Assembly: GCA_965215475.1 (NCBI GenBank)
Contig: OZ244061.1
Coordinates: 1,550,001 to 1,614,000, forward strand
Direction: 5' to 3'
Source of the DNA: Bin80 sp965215475
GTDB taxonomy: Bacteria > Bacteroidota > Rhodothermia > Rhodothermales > Bin80
DNA length: 64,000 nucleotides
The translations under genes were made by a program, and so were the position numbers. Below are positions 47,956 to 56,588 of the stretch, piece by piece; within the stretch, counting starts at the first letter, position 1, and every line of letters begins with the position of its first letter. The notes beneath the pieces were generated by a model. It did no database searches and was not told where the DNA came from. It was given only the letters and a program-made list of their open reading frames with translations.

Positions 47956-50661
47956 CTACTGCACCAGACAATGAGCTGGGCTATAGTTTATGCGCTGAGG
48001 ATATGGGATTTTCGTATGGATACGAAATTTATTCAGTCTCTCCTCGAGATCTGGATCTGATTGAAGTAACTTCTGATATTCCAGATGAATTTTCTCTATC
48101 GAGGTCTGCGTACCTTTGTACTCCGAATTGAACCCATTCCAAATTTTCAGATCAGCATACTCGTCATCTGGACGGAGTAACTTCCCTCCTTCTATTCCCA
48201 ATATCTCTGAAATAAGCAAAGTCTTCTGCGTCACCTTTCTGTAGAGCGAAAGGATTTGATTAAGCTCATCTGGAGGCAGAAAATTCCAGAATATGACCTT
48301 GCCACGAGAAGTAGCTAACTCAGGGAGATCATTAGTAAGTTTTTTTTCAGTTTCTGGATCCATACGCCGATCTACGCGACCAATACGCTGCATCAAGCGA
48401 ACCGGATTCCAGTGGATATCATAATTTATCAGTCGAGATGCATCCTGAAGGTTTAGTCCTTCGGATAGAACATCTGTTGAGATTAAGATACGAATCTTAT
48501 CCAATTTCCGTTTCTCTAATTCTGAAATTGAAAATCCATTGTAGTAAGGTGAGAATCGCTTGATCACATCTGCCCGATTCCGCTTAGTAGCACTGTCTAC
48601 TTGTTCAACACGCTCGATGCCTGCCTCAGAGAGGCGAGCTTTCAAGTAGCGTGCAGTATCAGCGAACTCCGTGAAAATAAGTACCTTTTGTTCAACCAAT
48701 TCTTTTGACTTGAGTAAGCGAATCAATTTCTGAAGCTTATCATCATGCTTTGGCTGAAACTTTCGTGCCTCTTCAAGAAATCGTACGATCTGACGAAGAT
48801 CCTCAATAGTTTCAGAAATCATTCCCTCAACATTATACTGTGATCGGTCAAGTCGCTCAACTTTATTAAGTAACTCGGGAGGAATAATGTCCTCGTCTTC
48901 AATATCCTTCTCAGATTCTTCCCAGATTTCCAATTGCCGACCAGCACCGTATCCCAGAACTTCAGCATTTTCAGCCATCCAGTTCTTCAGCAACAGCTTT
49001 TCTTGATTGGTTTCACAGTGTATCTTCATAAATGCCAAAAGCTTCTGAAGTAGCCGATTACATGAAAGCTCAAATGCCACCACAGAACTCTCAAATCTTT
49101 TCAGAAAGTTCGTCCGAATCAGGCCAACAACCTGCCTTTGACGATTCTCCTCAAAAGGGTTAATCTCTTCGTCAGGTCCAATGTAACAATGGAGTGGATA
49201 ATACATTGCAAGCGTGAAGAGTGGATTCTTCCTTGCAAAAGCCGTTTCAAGAATTTCACCATATGTCTTACGGATGGAATATTTCGCAATGCGTGGAACT
49301 TGCCTTTTTGGAAATAATGCGGACTCACCATGTTCACGCTTCTGACTCTCACGGGCGTATGCTCGACTACGTTGAACCACAAGTTGACGGAAAATCTCCT
49401 GACTGGAAAGGACTTCCTGTGCTTCTGTCAAATGTTCGGTGGCATCAACTGTTTCCTGTCCAACTCGATCACGGAGTTCCTTTTCCATTTTGCTGAAATG
49501 AGATCGCAGATTGCTCACTCCCACAGTTTGGGAAAAATAACCCTTATCCCGTCTGGTAAACAATTCCATCATATGAAGAAAATCGTTAAGCCTGTTGTTG
49601 ATTGGGGTTGCAGTTAGTAGAAAAACCGTTTTGGGGCGAATGTTTTGGTCAAGAAGGTCATACAACTGGTAGTATCTAGATGGATTTCGTCCAGCATCAT
49701 CACCACGCCTGCCGGGATTGCGAAAGTAGTGCGCCTCATCAATAATCACCACGGCAGCAAGCTCAGCGATCCGCTTAAATCGTTCAGGAAAACCTCCCGT
49801 CCGTCCTAAGTCTGTATGACTGAAGACTGCGAGATTGCTAAAATCTGAATTGCCTCCAACTCCGCCTATATGATTAAGATACTTCCTTAAGCTTGGTTCC
49901 CATACCCCTTCCTTCACCGCCTTAGGAGCAAATAAAACAACACGTTTGCCATCATGCAAGACTAATCGCTCAATCAGCATGAGACCTACAAAGGTCTTAC
50001 CCAGTCCAACCCCATCACAGAGAAAGGCACCGCCATGCTGCCGGGCAATCTTCATGAGTGTCCAATATGCTTCCCTCTGATAACGATCCAGAATCTTGAA
50101 TATCACAGATTTCGTCTCATCCCACTCGGTTGCCGTCAATTCATGTCCACGAAAAAATTCCTGCAATGCTTTCGTATAGACATCAAAGGGCGAGTATTCA
50201 CGGGTGTGCCTCCTAATAGTCTGAACTACTGACTCCGTAACATCTTCTGCTTCCTCCCAATATGAATCAAACCATTCCTGAAGTTGTGCAACCTCTCGAG
50301 CACTCTGAATCTGAACGTTCAATTCAATATTCTGTGTTAGCCCTGGGCGTGTGAAATTACTGGAACCCACAAGTGCCTGAGCACCAACCACCTCCATTCT
50401 TGCATGTGTGATATAGGCTTTTGCGTGAAATTTTCCTCTGTTATATACCTTGCATTGAATCCTGCCCGCCCGCAACGCTTCTAGGATTCCAGGTACTCCT
50501 CTTAGAAAAGGGTTATCACTCTTCTCTGCTTCAATTCCATCCTCTAACTCATCAAGTGCTCGTTCACGTAAAGCCTCAAGAATTGCTCTGCGGGTACGAT
50601 GGGCGGTTTCGGACCCCATGAGTATTCGAATTCTATCAAGCTTCTGCCACTTCCCATCCAA
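47956..50661 (-). CDS. PLD-nuclease/SNF2-type helicase, probably truncated by IS66
   Basis: An N-terminal phospholipase-D-like domain (RGKFHAKAYITHARMEVVG and ALVGSSNFTRPGL) precedes a SNF2-type ATPase. This has motif I LCDGVGLGKTFVGLMLIE, motif II VVIIDEAHYFRN, motif III FLLTATPINNRL, motif V STDVLSEGLNLQDASRLI and motif VI MQRIGRVDRR. At least 901 residues. The first standard start is TTG at 50661, but clear domain homology (ELFIVDNSVEGWAGLRYLS) extends in frame up to about 50780, and the frame is open to 50856. So the true start is uncertain. At the C-terminus the reading changes character after IPYPQRINY, next to the IS66 element. Likely a defence-island helicase. Confidence 0.82.
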   Translation of the reverse strand: MDGKWQKLDRIRILMGSETAHRTRRAILEALRERALDELEDGIEAEKSDNPFLRGVPGILEALRAGRIQCKVYNRGKFHAKAYITHARMEVVGAQALVGSSNFTRPGLTQNIELNVQIQSAREVAQLQEWFDSYWEEAEDVTESVVQTIRRHTREYSPFDVYTKALQEFFRGHELTATEWDETKSVIFKILDRYQREAYWTLMKIARQHGGAFLCDGVGLGKTFVGLMLIERLVLHDGKRVVLFAPKAVKEGVWEPSLRKYLNHIGGVGGNSDFSNLAVFSHTDLGRTGGFPERFKRIAELAAVVIIDEAHYFRNPGRRGDDAGRNPSRYYQLYDLLDQNIRPKTVFLLTATPINNRLNDFLHMMELFTRRDKGYFSQTVGVSNLRSHFSKMEKELRDRVGQETVDATEHLTEAQEVLSSQEIFRQLVVQRSRAYARESQKREHGESALFPKRQVPRIAKYSIRKTYGEILETAFARKNPLFTLAMYYPLHCYIGPDEEINPFEENRQRQVVGLIRTNFLKRFESSVVAFELSCNRLLQKLLAFMKIHCETNQEKLLLKNWMAENAEVLGYGAGRQLEIWEESEKDIEDEDIIPPELLNKVERLDRSQYNVEGMISETIEDLRQIVRFLEEARKFQPKHDDKLQKLIRLLKSKELVEQKVLIFTEFADTARYLKARLSEAGIERVEQVDSATKRNRADVIKRFSPYYNGFSISELEKRKLDKIRILISTDVLSEGLNLQDASRLINYDIHWNPVRLMQRIGRVDRRMDPETEKKLTNDLPELATSRGKVIFWNFLPPDELNQILSLYRKVTQKTLLISEILGIEGGKLLRPDDEYADLKIWNGFNSEYKGTQTSIEKIHLEYQKLLQSDPDLEERLNKFRIHTKIPYPQRINYSPAHCLVQ

Positions 50662-50892
50662 AGCGAGAAGGGTTCCAAGTTCAAAATAACCTGTCGCAAT
50701 GTCGAAAGATTTAGCGAGCTTGGTCCACTCCGAGAGATAACGAAGTCCAGCCCAACCCTCTACACTGTTATCGACAATGAAGAGTTCATGTCCTCCACGA
50801 CCATGATAGGATTCGCTCCATAGATATATATCAATAGAATTATCTGAGTGTAAAAGTCAGGGTCTAGGGCAAAAACATCTTTTCTCTAACAC

Positions 50893-52704
50893 TCAAACGA
50901 GGTCACTGCTCATCTCAGGGTGGCGCTCTTTGTGAATGAGCTCAAGGAACGCATCTAGCGTCATTCCACCTAGATCCTCACCGGAACGGGCGCGCACCGA
51001 AATCCTGTTCTCTTCTGCCTCACGAGCACCAAGTATGACCATGTAAGGAATTTTGAATAGTTCCGCCTCTCGAATCTTGTACCCGATCTTTTCACTTCGG
51101 GTATCCAACGTGGTTCTTAGCCCCTCGGACCTAAGCTTGGAATGTACCCCTTTGGCATAGTCCGCTACGCGATCAGAAATAGATAAAACACGAACTTGTT
51201 CTGGTGCCAACCATAATGGAAATACACCCGCACAATGTTCAATTAAAACTCCTATAAATCGCTCCAGTGAACCAAACGGAGCGCGGTGGATCATCGCGGG
51301 TCGGTGGCGCTCATCATCTGCTCCCGTATACCAAAGATCAAACCGTTCCGGAAGATTGTAATCAAGCTGGACTGTCCCTAATTGCCACTGTCGACCGAGT
51401 GCATCACGAACCTTAAAGTCAACCTTCGGTCCATAAAATGCCGCCTCCCCTAACTCCTCCCCTACATCAAGCCCCATCTCATGCACAACTTTGCGCATGG
51501 AATCCTCGGCTTCATCCCAGTTCTCTTTCGAGCCGGTGTACTTCTCATGGTTCTCAGGATCACGCAGCGATAGCTGCACACTGAAATCTTTAAAATCCAA
51601 TGCGCGTAGAACCTGAAGGGCAAGATCTATGGAATCCCGAATCTCCTCTTCCACTTGATCATGCCGACAAAAAATATGCCCGTCATCCACCGTAAACCCG
51701 CGGACGCGTGTCAAACCACCAAGCTCCCCTGTCTGCTCATACCGGTATACCTGTCCAAATTCTGCCAGTCGCACCGGTAACTCCCGATAACTGCGTCGCT
51801 TGTATGCATAGATCTCAATATGGTGGGGGCAGTTCATGGGTTTAAGCAAATAGCCCTCTATCCCATGTGAGCTCATAGGTGGAAATTGACTTTCGCTGTA
51901 ATAGGGGTAGTGTCCACTGGTCCGGTAAAGATCGAGGTGACCGATATGCGGAGTGCTGATCAACTCATAACCACGGCGAAGCTGCTCTTCACGTAGGAAA
52001 TTCACCAACGTTTCACGAAGAGTAGTCCCTGCCGGAAGCCAGAGTGGAAGTCCTGGCCCAACCTTCTCGCTGAACATAAACAACTCCAGCTTTTTTCCCA
52101 ATACCCGGTGGTCCCGAGCACGGGCCTGCGCCAGACGCTCAAGATATGCATCCAGTTGCGTCCGGTTTTTCCACGCGGTTCCGTAAATCCGTGTGAGTTG
52201 TGTACGCTTGGCATCTCCACGCCAATAAGCTCCTGCAACGGATAAAAGCTTAATGCCATTGGGCTTGAGATATCCTGTATGCGGGATATGGGGACCCCGA
52301 CAAAGATCAACAAAAGAGTCCTGCTGGTAGACGGTAAGCCGAGTGTATCCATTCTCTTTTGCCAGTTCCTCAATCAACTCAACTTTGTAGGGATTATCCT
52401 CAAAAAGTTTATATGCTTCCTCCAGCGTTACTTCGCGGATCTCAAAACGATAACGTCCTTTAATAATGGCGCGCATCCTCTCTTCAATCCAGGCTAGATC
52501 CTCCTCATGTGGTGGATGCTCCATTTCGAAGTCGTAATAGAAACGATCTTCGATTGGTGGCCCAATCGTCGGCTTTGCATCAGGAAAACGCTCCAAAACG
52601 GCCTGCGCCATAATGTGTGCCGCCGAATGGCGTATTTTGTACAAAGTCGGGTCGTATCCTTCCGGGATATGAGTTTCAGCGCGCTCTAAGAGCTCTTCAG
52701 CCAT
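50893..52704 (-). CDS. thrS: Threonyl-tRNA synthetase lacking the N-terminal TGS domain
   Basis: 603 residues from ATG 52704 (MAEELLERAETHIPEGYD; a GTG ten codons upstream gives only a short extra stretch). The second N-terminal editing-type domain begins at once (LYKIRHSAAHIMAQAVLERF). The class II core follows with MNCPHHI, YRYEQTGELGGLTRVRGFTV, zinc ligands in the expected places and GSLERFIGVLIEHCAG as motif 3, then the anticodon-binding domain. The usual N-terminal TGS domain of about 60 residues is absent. The gene is intact and divergent from the fusion gene at 52771. Confidence 0.95.
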   Translation of the reverse strand: MAEELLERAETHIPEGYDPTLYKIRHSAAHIMAQAVLERFPDAKPTIGPPIEDRFYYDFEMEHPPHEEDLAWIEERMRAIIKGRYRFEIREVTLEEAYKLFEDNPYKVELIEELAKENGYTRLTVYQQDSFVDLCRGPHIPHTGYLKPNGIKLLSVAGAYWRGDAKRTQLTRIYGTAWKNRTQLDAYLERLAQARARDHRVLGKKLELFMFSEKVGPGLPLWLPAGTTLRETLVNFLREEQLRRGYELISTPHIGHLDLYRTSGHYPYYSESQFPPMSSHGIEGYLLKPMNCPHHIEIYAYKRRSYRELPVRLAEFGQVYRYEQTGELGGLTRVRGFTVDDGHIFCRHDQVEEEIRDSIDLALQVLRALDFKDFSVQLSLRDPENHEKYTGSKENWDEAEDSMRKVVHEMGLDVGEELGEAAFYGPKVDFKVRDALGRQWQLGTVQLDYNLPERFDLWYTGADDERHRPAMIHRAPFGSLERFIGVLIEHCAGVFPLWLAPEQVRVLSISDRVADYAKGVHSKLRSEGLRTTLDTRSEKIGYKIREAELFKIPYMVILGAREAEENRISVRARSGEDLGGMTLDAFLELIHKERHPEMSSDLV

Positions 52705-52770
52705 GCGTAGATGTAAATTATTATTGAGCAACACAGGAACACGCGTTCATGGGCAAGGTGTTCCCATCAG

Positions 52771-54459
52771 ATGACTGCCAGAGATCTTCAAGATCTGCTA
52801 CATCGCAAGGGAAATCCGGCTCGGGCAACCCATAGCCAAGGATTTTTCAAGACAGGTCCAGGAGAATATGGTGAAGGAGATATTTTTCGTGGCATTGCTG
52901 TCCCTGAACTTCGAAAAATTGCTCGATGCTGGAAAAAGGTCTCACTTGAGGAGATGACTCTGCTGCTACAATCCCCTTACCATGAGGACCGATTTGTAGC
53001 TCTATGTCTTCTCGTCCATTCCTTCCAAAATGGCAATGAGGATGCCGTATATCATACGTATCTGGAGCATATCCCCTTCATTAACAACTGGGACTTAGTG
53101 GATACCAGCTGTCATAAGATTGTGGGATCATACCTGTTCAAGCGTCCACGAACTCCATTATATTTGCTTGCCCGCAGCAAAAATCTGTGGGAGCGCCGTA
53201 TTGCAATGGTGTCCACATACTATTTCATCAAGCGCGATCAACTCAACGACACTCTGGCACTTGCTGAGTTGCTTTCCGATGATCCAGAGGACCTGATCCA
53301 TAAAGCCAGTGGATGGATGCTCCGCGAGGTAGGAAAACGCGAGGAATCTGTTCTTGTCAAATTTTTGAATGATCCTATTATCCATCTGTCAAGAACCGCC
53401 CTAAGATATGCCATTGAGCGTTTTCCTGCATCTGTCAGAAAAGAATATCTTCAAAATTATCCAGCATCCATTCCCCACTCATCAACTCAAAAAATACCCC
53501 ATTGGCGAGCTTACAGATATGTAATAGATGCCGCCATTGCGCTAAAGGAAAGCGTGATCCAGACTCCCTCCTCCCATTCAAATACGCTGTCCGAAAACAG
53601 TGGAGCAGATGTTTTTCTGAAGCTTGAGAATCAACAACATACCGGATCATTTAAGTATCGAGGGGCTCTGAATAAACTCTTATCTCTCGGAGAATCTCCT
53701 CCTCCTGTCACCGGAGCATCAACGGGCAATCACGGCCTTGCCATGTCAAAGGTTTTGCATGAACTTGAGTTAGATGGAACCATTTATGTACCCTCTACGA
53801 CTGCCCAACACAAGGTAAACTCGCTCCGTAATTATGACATTAAGCTGGCGTTTTATGGGAAGGATGGGCTTGAGACCGAACAAAAAGCACGCCAGATCGC
53901 AGAGCGTGAAGGAGGGGTTTTCGTTTCTCCTTACAATGATGTACACATCATTGCAGGTCAAGGGACGGTTGGACTAGAACTTCTGGAACAGATTGGATCA
54001 CTTGACTATGTCTTTGCTTCCGTCGGTGGGGGTGGACTAATCAGCGGCATTGCACTTGCTCTAAAATTCCATCTCCCATCCGTTACGATTGTAGGCTGTT
54101 CTCCAGAAAGATGCAATGTCATGCAGAAATCCGTAGATGCTGGGTGCATCGTTGAACAGCCTCTTCAGTCAACACTTTCCGATGGTACGGCCGGTGGCAT
54201 TGAGATCAATTCCATCACCCTGCCGCTATGTATGGAATTCGTCGACGACTGGGTTCATGCTACCGAAGAGGAAATCGCCAGTGCCATGAGATTCATCTAC
54301 CGAGAACAAGGCATTAAAATTGAGGGAGCTGCAGGAGTCACCATCGCCTGTTTTCTGAAATACAGAAGATACCTCACTAGAAAGCGCGTGGCTTTGGTGA
54401 TCTGTGGTGGGAATATATCTGATGAACAGTTTGATACATTACTCTCCCAGAACCCATAG
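52771..54459 (+). CDS. Fusion: AlkD-type DNA alkylation repair domain + PLP threonine-dehydratase domain
   Basis: One uninterrupted 562-residue frame with two whole enzyme domains. Residues 1-225 match DNA alkylation repair (AlkD-like HEAT) proteins: FFKTGPGEYGEGDIFRGIAV, INNWDLVDTSCHKIVGSYL, LWERRIAMVSTYYFI, LIHKASGWMLREVGKR. Residues about 245-560 are a fold-type II PLP enzyme: LKLENQQHTGSFKYRGALNK (PLP Lys), ASTGNHGLA, AGQGTVGLELLEQ, VGGGGLISGIALALK and ICGGN near the end, as in threonine/serine ammonia-lyases and racemases. A short linker (HSSTQKIPHWRAY) joins them. Each domain keeps its expected length and key residues, so both may be active. The purpose of the link is unknown. Confidence 0.88.
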   Translation: MTARDLQDLLHRKGNPARATHSQGFFKTGPGEYGEGDIFRGIAVPELRKIARCWKKVSLEEMTLLLQSPYHEDRFVALCLLVHSFQNGNEDAVYHTYLEHIPFINNWDLVDTSCHKIVGSYLFKRPRTPLYLLARSKNLWERRIAMVSTYYFIKRDQLNDTLALAELLSDDPEDLIHKASGWMLREVGKREESVLVKFLNDPIIHLSRTALRYAIERFPASVRKEYLQNYPASIPHSSTQKIPHWRAYRYVIDAAIALKESVIQTPSSHSNTLSENSGADVFLKLENQQHTGSFKYRGALNKLLSLGESPPPVTGASTGNHGLAMSKVLHELELDGTIYVPSTTAQHKVNSLRNYDIKLAFYGKDGLETEQKARQIAEREGGVFVSPYNDVHIIAGQGTVGLELLEQIGSLDYVFASVGGGGLISGIALALKFHLPSVTIVGCSPERCNVMQKSVDAGCIVEQPLQSTLSDGTAGGIEINSITLPLCMEFVDDWVHATEEEIASAMRFIYREQGIKIEGAAGVTIACFLKYRRYLTRKRVALVICGGNISDEQFDTLLSQNP

Positions 54460-54604
54460 ATTCTTACATGATTTTTCGTAAAAGAAGCTCCAAATAATTG
54501 TAATATATGACTCAAAAATAAACTTAGCCGAGTGCATTTTAAGCTCTATATACCCAAGATTCTGGCTTGCTCCATTCTGTTCGTGTACCGCTCAATCGTG
54601 ACGC

Positions 54605-54826
54605 ATGAAACTTCGTGGTATTTTGTTGGCTATCGTTTCATGCCTACTTCTAAACCTCGCCCTTGACATCCGGCACTCTTTCCCATGGACTAGATGGAGT
54701 TTCCCTACGAATCATGTGGGAATATGGCATACACGGACGCAGGGGCGACAATGTTTTTTCATCCGGGATTCTGTACTACGTTCATTTGATTGCTTGAAGT
54801 TTTTCCTGTGTCCGCTTAAGCTCTGA
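54605..54826 (+). other. Possible small membrane-anchored protein
   Basis: ATG 54605 gives MKLRGILLAIVSCLLLNLAL, a plausible signal anchor, then a Trp-rich stretch (FPWTRWSFPTNHVGIWH). The 73-residue frame runs 45 bp into the 3' end of the convergent ATPase gene, so its tail may not be native. It might be the start of a truncated gene. No family recognised. Confidence 0.25.
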
Positions 54827-55927
54827 CCTCATCCAATCATGCATCGATGGAATTGGGACGAAATACAGAAATCCATCGGACACGATCACTCCCTTTTTCA
54901 AGAATTTGTGGAATAATATTTTTGCTTCCTCAGGGCCGTACTTCTCGGATAGAGGTGCCATCACCAGTTCTTTGTTGAACGGCTTCCCTGAACCGACATT
55001 CGCAATCAACTCAGCCAGTTTGATGATCTCGTCTCCACTAAAATCGTCTACCCGTTGCCTATAATATGCCTTACGCCTCTCCATACCTACTCTATAGACA
55101 ACCTCCAATCCCTCGGAGGTCATGATTCCAAGATCTCTTTTGATCTGCTTTACAGCAGCATCTGCATAAGCAATAACATGCTGAGGCCAGCCATGCGTTT
55201 GCTTAGCAATGGATTCAATCCACGCAGAGGTATCGCCCTTCGCTCCTCCATCTTTAACGAGAAAATCACGAATGACAGCATACTCGGATTCCTTGCTCAA
55301 CGCTCCCAACTCCACAAAACACCCTCCTTTGTATCTCGATATTTCTAATGTCTCAAAAGAGGCCTTCGTCGTCCCCAACCCAGCCGCCAGCAAGACAACA
55401 GGTCTTTCTAGCATGCCGTTATGGATCGCTTCAAGCACTTTAACTGCAGCAAATCTATGATCATCTGGCGGCACCTTATCGTGCCCCAGTGCATGCGCTT
55501 CGTCCAGAATTAATATTAACGGCGTCTTGCCACTCTTGATGATATCCTTCACCGTGGGTTGAGGTCGAGCACTTTTCCATACCCACCCAAGAAAGTTTTC
55601 AAATCCTATCTGTGTAGACCTTTCCGTCCCTTTGTATTTCTCCCCAAGACCGAGAGAAGCGAGTAGATTATTCGGATCCCAAAGCGCACCCACTCCTATA
55701 TTCACAACCTTCCAGTCTTGGGTACTAGCTCGCTTTCCACATTGATCAAGCAAGGCGGTTTTTCCTACGCCAGGCGCGCCCTGAATCAGGAAAATGGTTC
55801 CATTATCTCCCTTCTTGGCATCACCTAAAAGGTCTTCAAAATTGCTCAGGATTCGATCCCGCCCATGAAAATATTCCGCGGGGCCACGATCGGATACAAT
55901 GTCAGGTATGGGTATCGAATCAGCCAT
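54782..55927 (-). CDS. AAA ATPase (STAND/Orc-like), next to a subtilase relic
   Basis: 381 residues. A short N-terminus carries YFHGRDRILSNFEDLLG, the box that precedes Walker A in STAND and AAA_16 proteins. Then come Walker A FLIQGAPGVGKTALLD near residue 47, Walker B LILILDEAHALG near 137, a sensor region RPVVLLAAGLGTT and a C-terminal winged-helix-like region (FLKKGVIVSDGFLYFVPIPS). There are no repeats or effector domain. Upstream on the same strand are a small ORF (56022-56168) and the 3' end of a subtilase gene, which suggests a former three-gene cassette. The function is unknown; a regulatory or conflict-system role is inferred. Confidence 0.75.
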   Translation of the reverse strand: MADSIPIPDIVSDRGPAEYFHGRDRILSNFEDLLGDAKKGDNGTIFLIQGAPGVGKTALLDQCGKRASTQDWKVVNIGVGALWDPNNLLASLGLGEKYKGTERSTQIGFENFLGWVWKSARPQPTVKDIIKSGKTPLILILDEAHALGHDKVPPDDHRFAAVKVLEAIHNGMLERPVVLLAAGLGTTKASFETLEISRYKGGCFVELGALSKESEYAVIRDFLVKDGGAKGDTSAWIESIAKQTHGWPQHVIAYADAAVKQIKRDLGIMTSEGLEVVYRVGMERRKAYYRQRVDDFSGDEIIKLAELIANVGSGKPFNKELVMAPLSEKYGPEEAKILFHKFLKKGVIVSDGFLYFVPIPSMHDWMRSELKRTQEKLQAIK

Positions 55928-56021
55928 TACAAGGAGCTACCATGTAAAGGTTGTTTGACGCACTTTAGGATTCCAGGGTTCCAAAAAGCAGCGAGGCGAA
56001 CGTGTAGATGGGAATTCAGGT

Positions 56022-56168
56022 CTAGGGCTCGCCTCGACATGGCAAAATATCCATTCCTATAGCAAATTCTCGGATCTGGGAGAGAAGATCTCCAATGTCA
56101 TTAACAGATGTTCCGACTTCTTGGTGGAGATATTTGGCTCCGAGAGCGGACGATATGAATTCCCACAT
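56022..56168 (-). CDS. Small helical protein between subtilase relic and ATPase
   Basis: A 48-codon frame MWEFISSALGAKYLHQEVGT, then SVNDIGDLLSQIREFAIGMD, preceded by AGAGGT just before the ATG, which overlaps the end of the subtilase relic's 3' region (stop 56173). A related, decayed sequence (SSNLGAKYLYKKT) follows the intact subtilase at 58550, so the small ORF is part of a repeated cassette. Predicted all-alpha. No family recognised. Confidence 0.5.
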   Translation of the reverse strand: MWEFISSALGAKYLHQEVGTSVNDIGDLLSQIREFAIGMDILPCRGEP

Positions 56169-56172
56169 ACCT

Positions 56173-56362
56173 CTATGACTTAATCCTCATCGTGCGTTTC
56201 AAATCAGCTCCGGCATTGATGAGACGACCAACTACTGGGGTATCTGGGATTTCTGTACCGGTTTCATGCAGAATCGTGAATGCTTCTTCTGATGTAAACT
56301 TTGGGTCCATGGACCGCATTACGCCTACCAATCCTGCAACCATGGGAGTTGCCATTGAGGTC
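56173..56362 (-). pseudogene. 3' fragment of a second subtilase gene
   Basis: Encodes the last ~62 residues of an S8 peptidase (TSMATPMVAGLVGVMRSMDP, then LHETGTEIPDTPVVGRLINA), nearly identical to the end of the intact gene at 58550-60040. Similarity stops abruptly at about 56362. The adjoining minus-strand frame (56390-56515) reads GFLGLFWEFVGSTRLYFLPG and LIVGVNVLSSLVFGVVLF, membrane-like, perhaps the N-terminal anchor of the same lost paralogue after an internal deletion. Confidence 0.75.
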
Positions 56363-56588
56363 GCGCAAACCAACCAAAACCATCCTGCTATAGCATCTAA
56401 AAAAGGACAACCCCAAAAACAAGAGAAGACAAAACATTAACGCCAACGATCAAGCCAGGAAGAAAATACAACCTCGTTGATCCAACGAATTCCCAAAATA
56501 AGCCTAGGAAACCCCGATAGAGACTATTCCATAGGATTATAGATGTAGTGCAGCAACAATCATTGACAAATGGCCGAAAGTAAGGCTC

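Noticed and set aside
46284..47980. Inverted repeats of the IS66 element (GTAGGAT near 46313 and ATCCTAC near 47951)
   Set aside because: Only 7 bp agree and they do not extend; too weak to fix the element ends.
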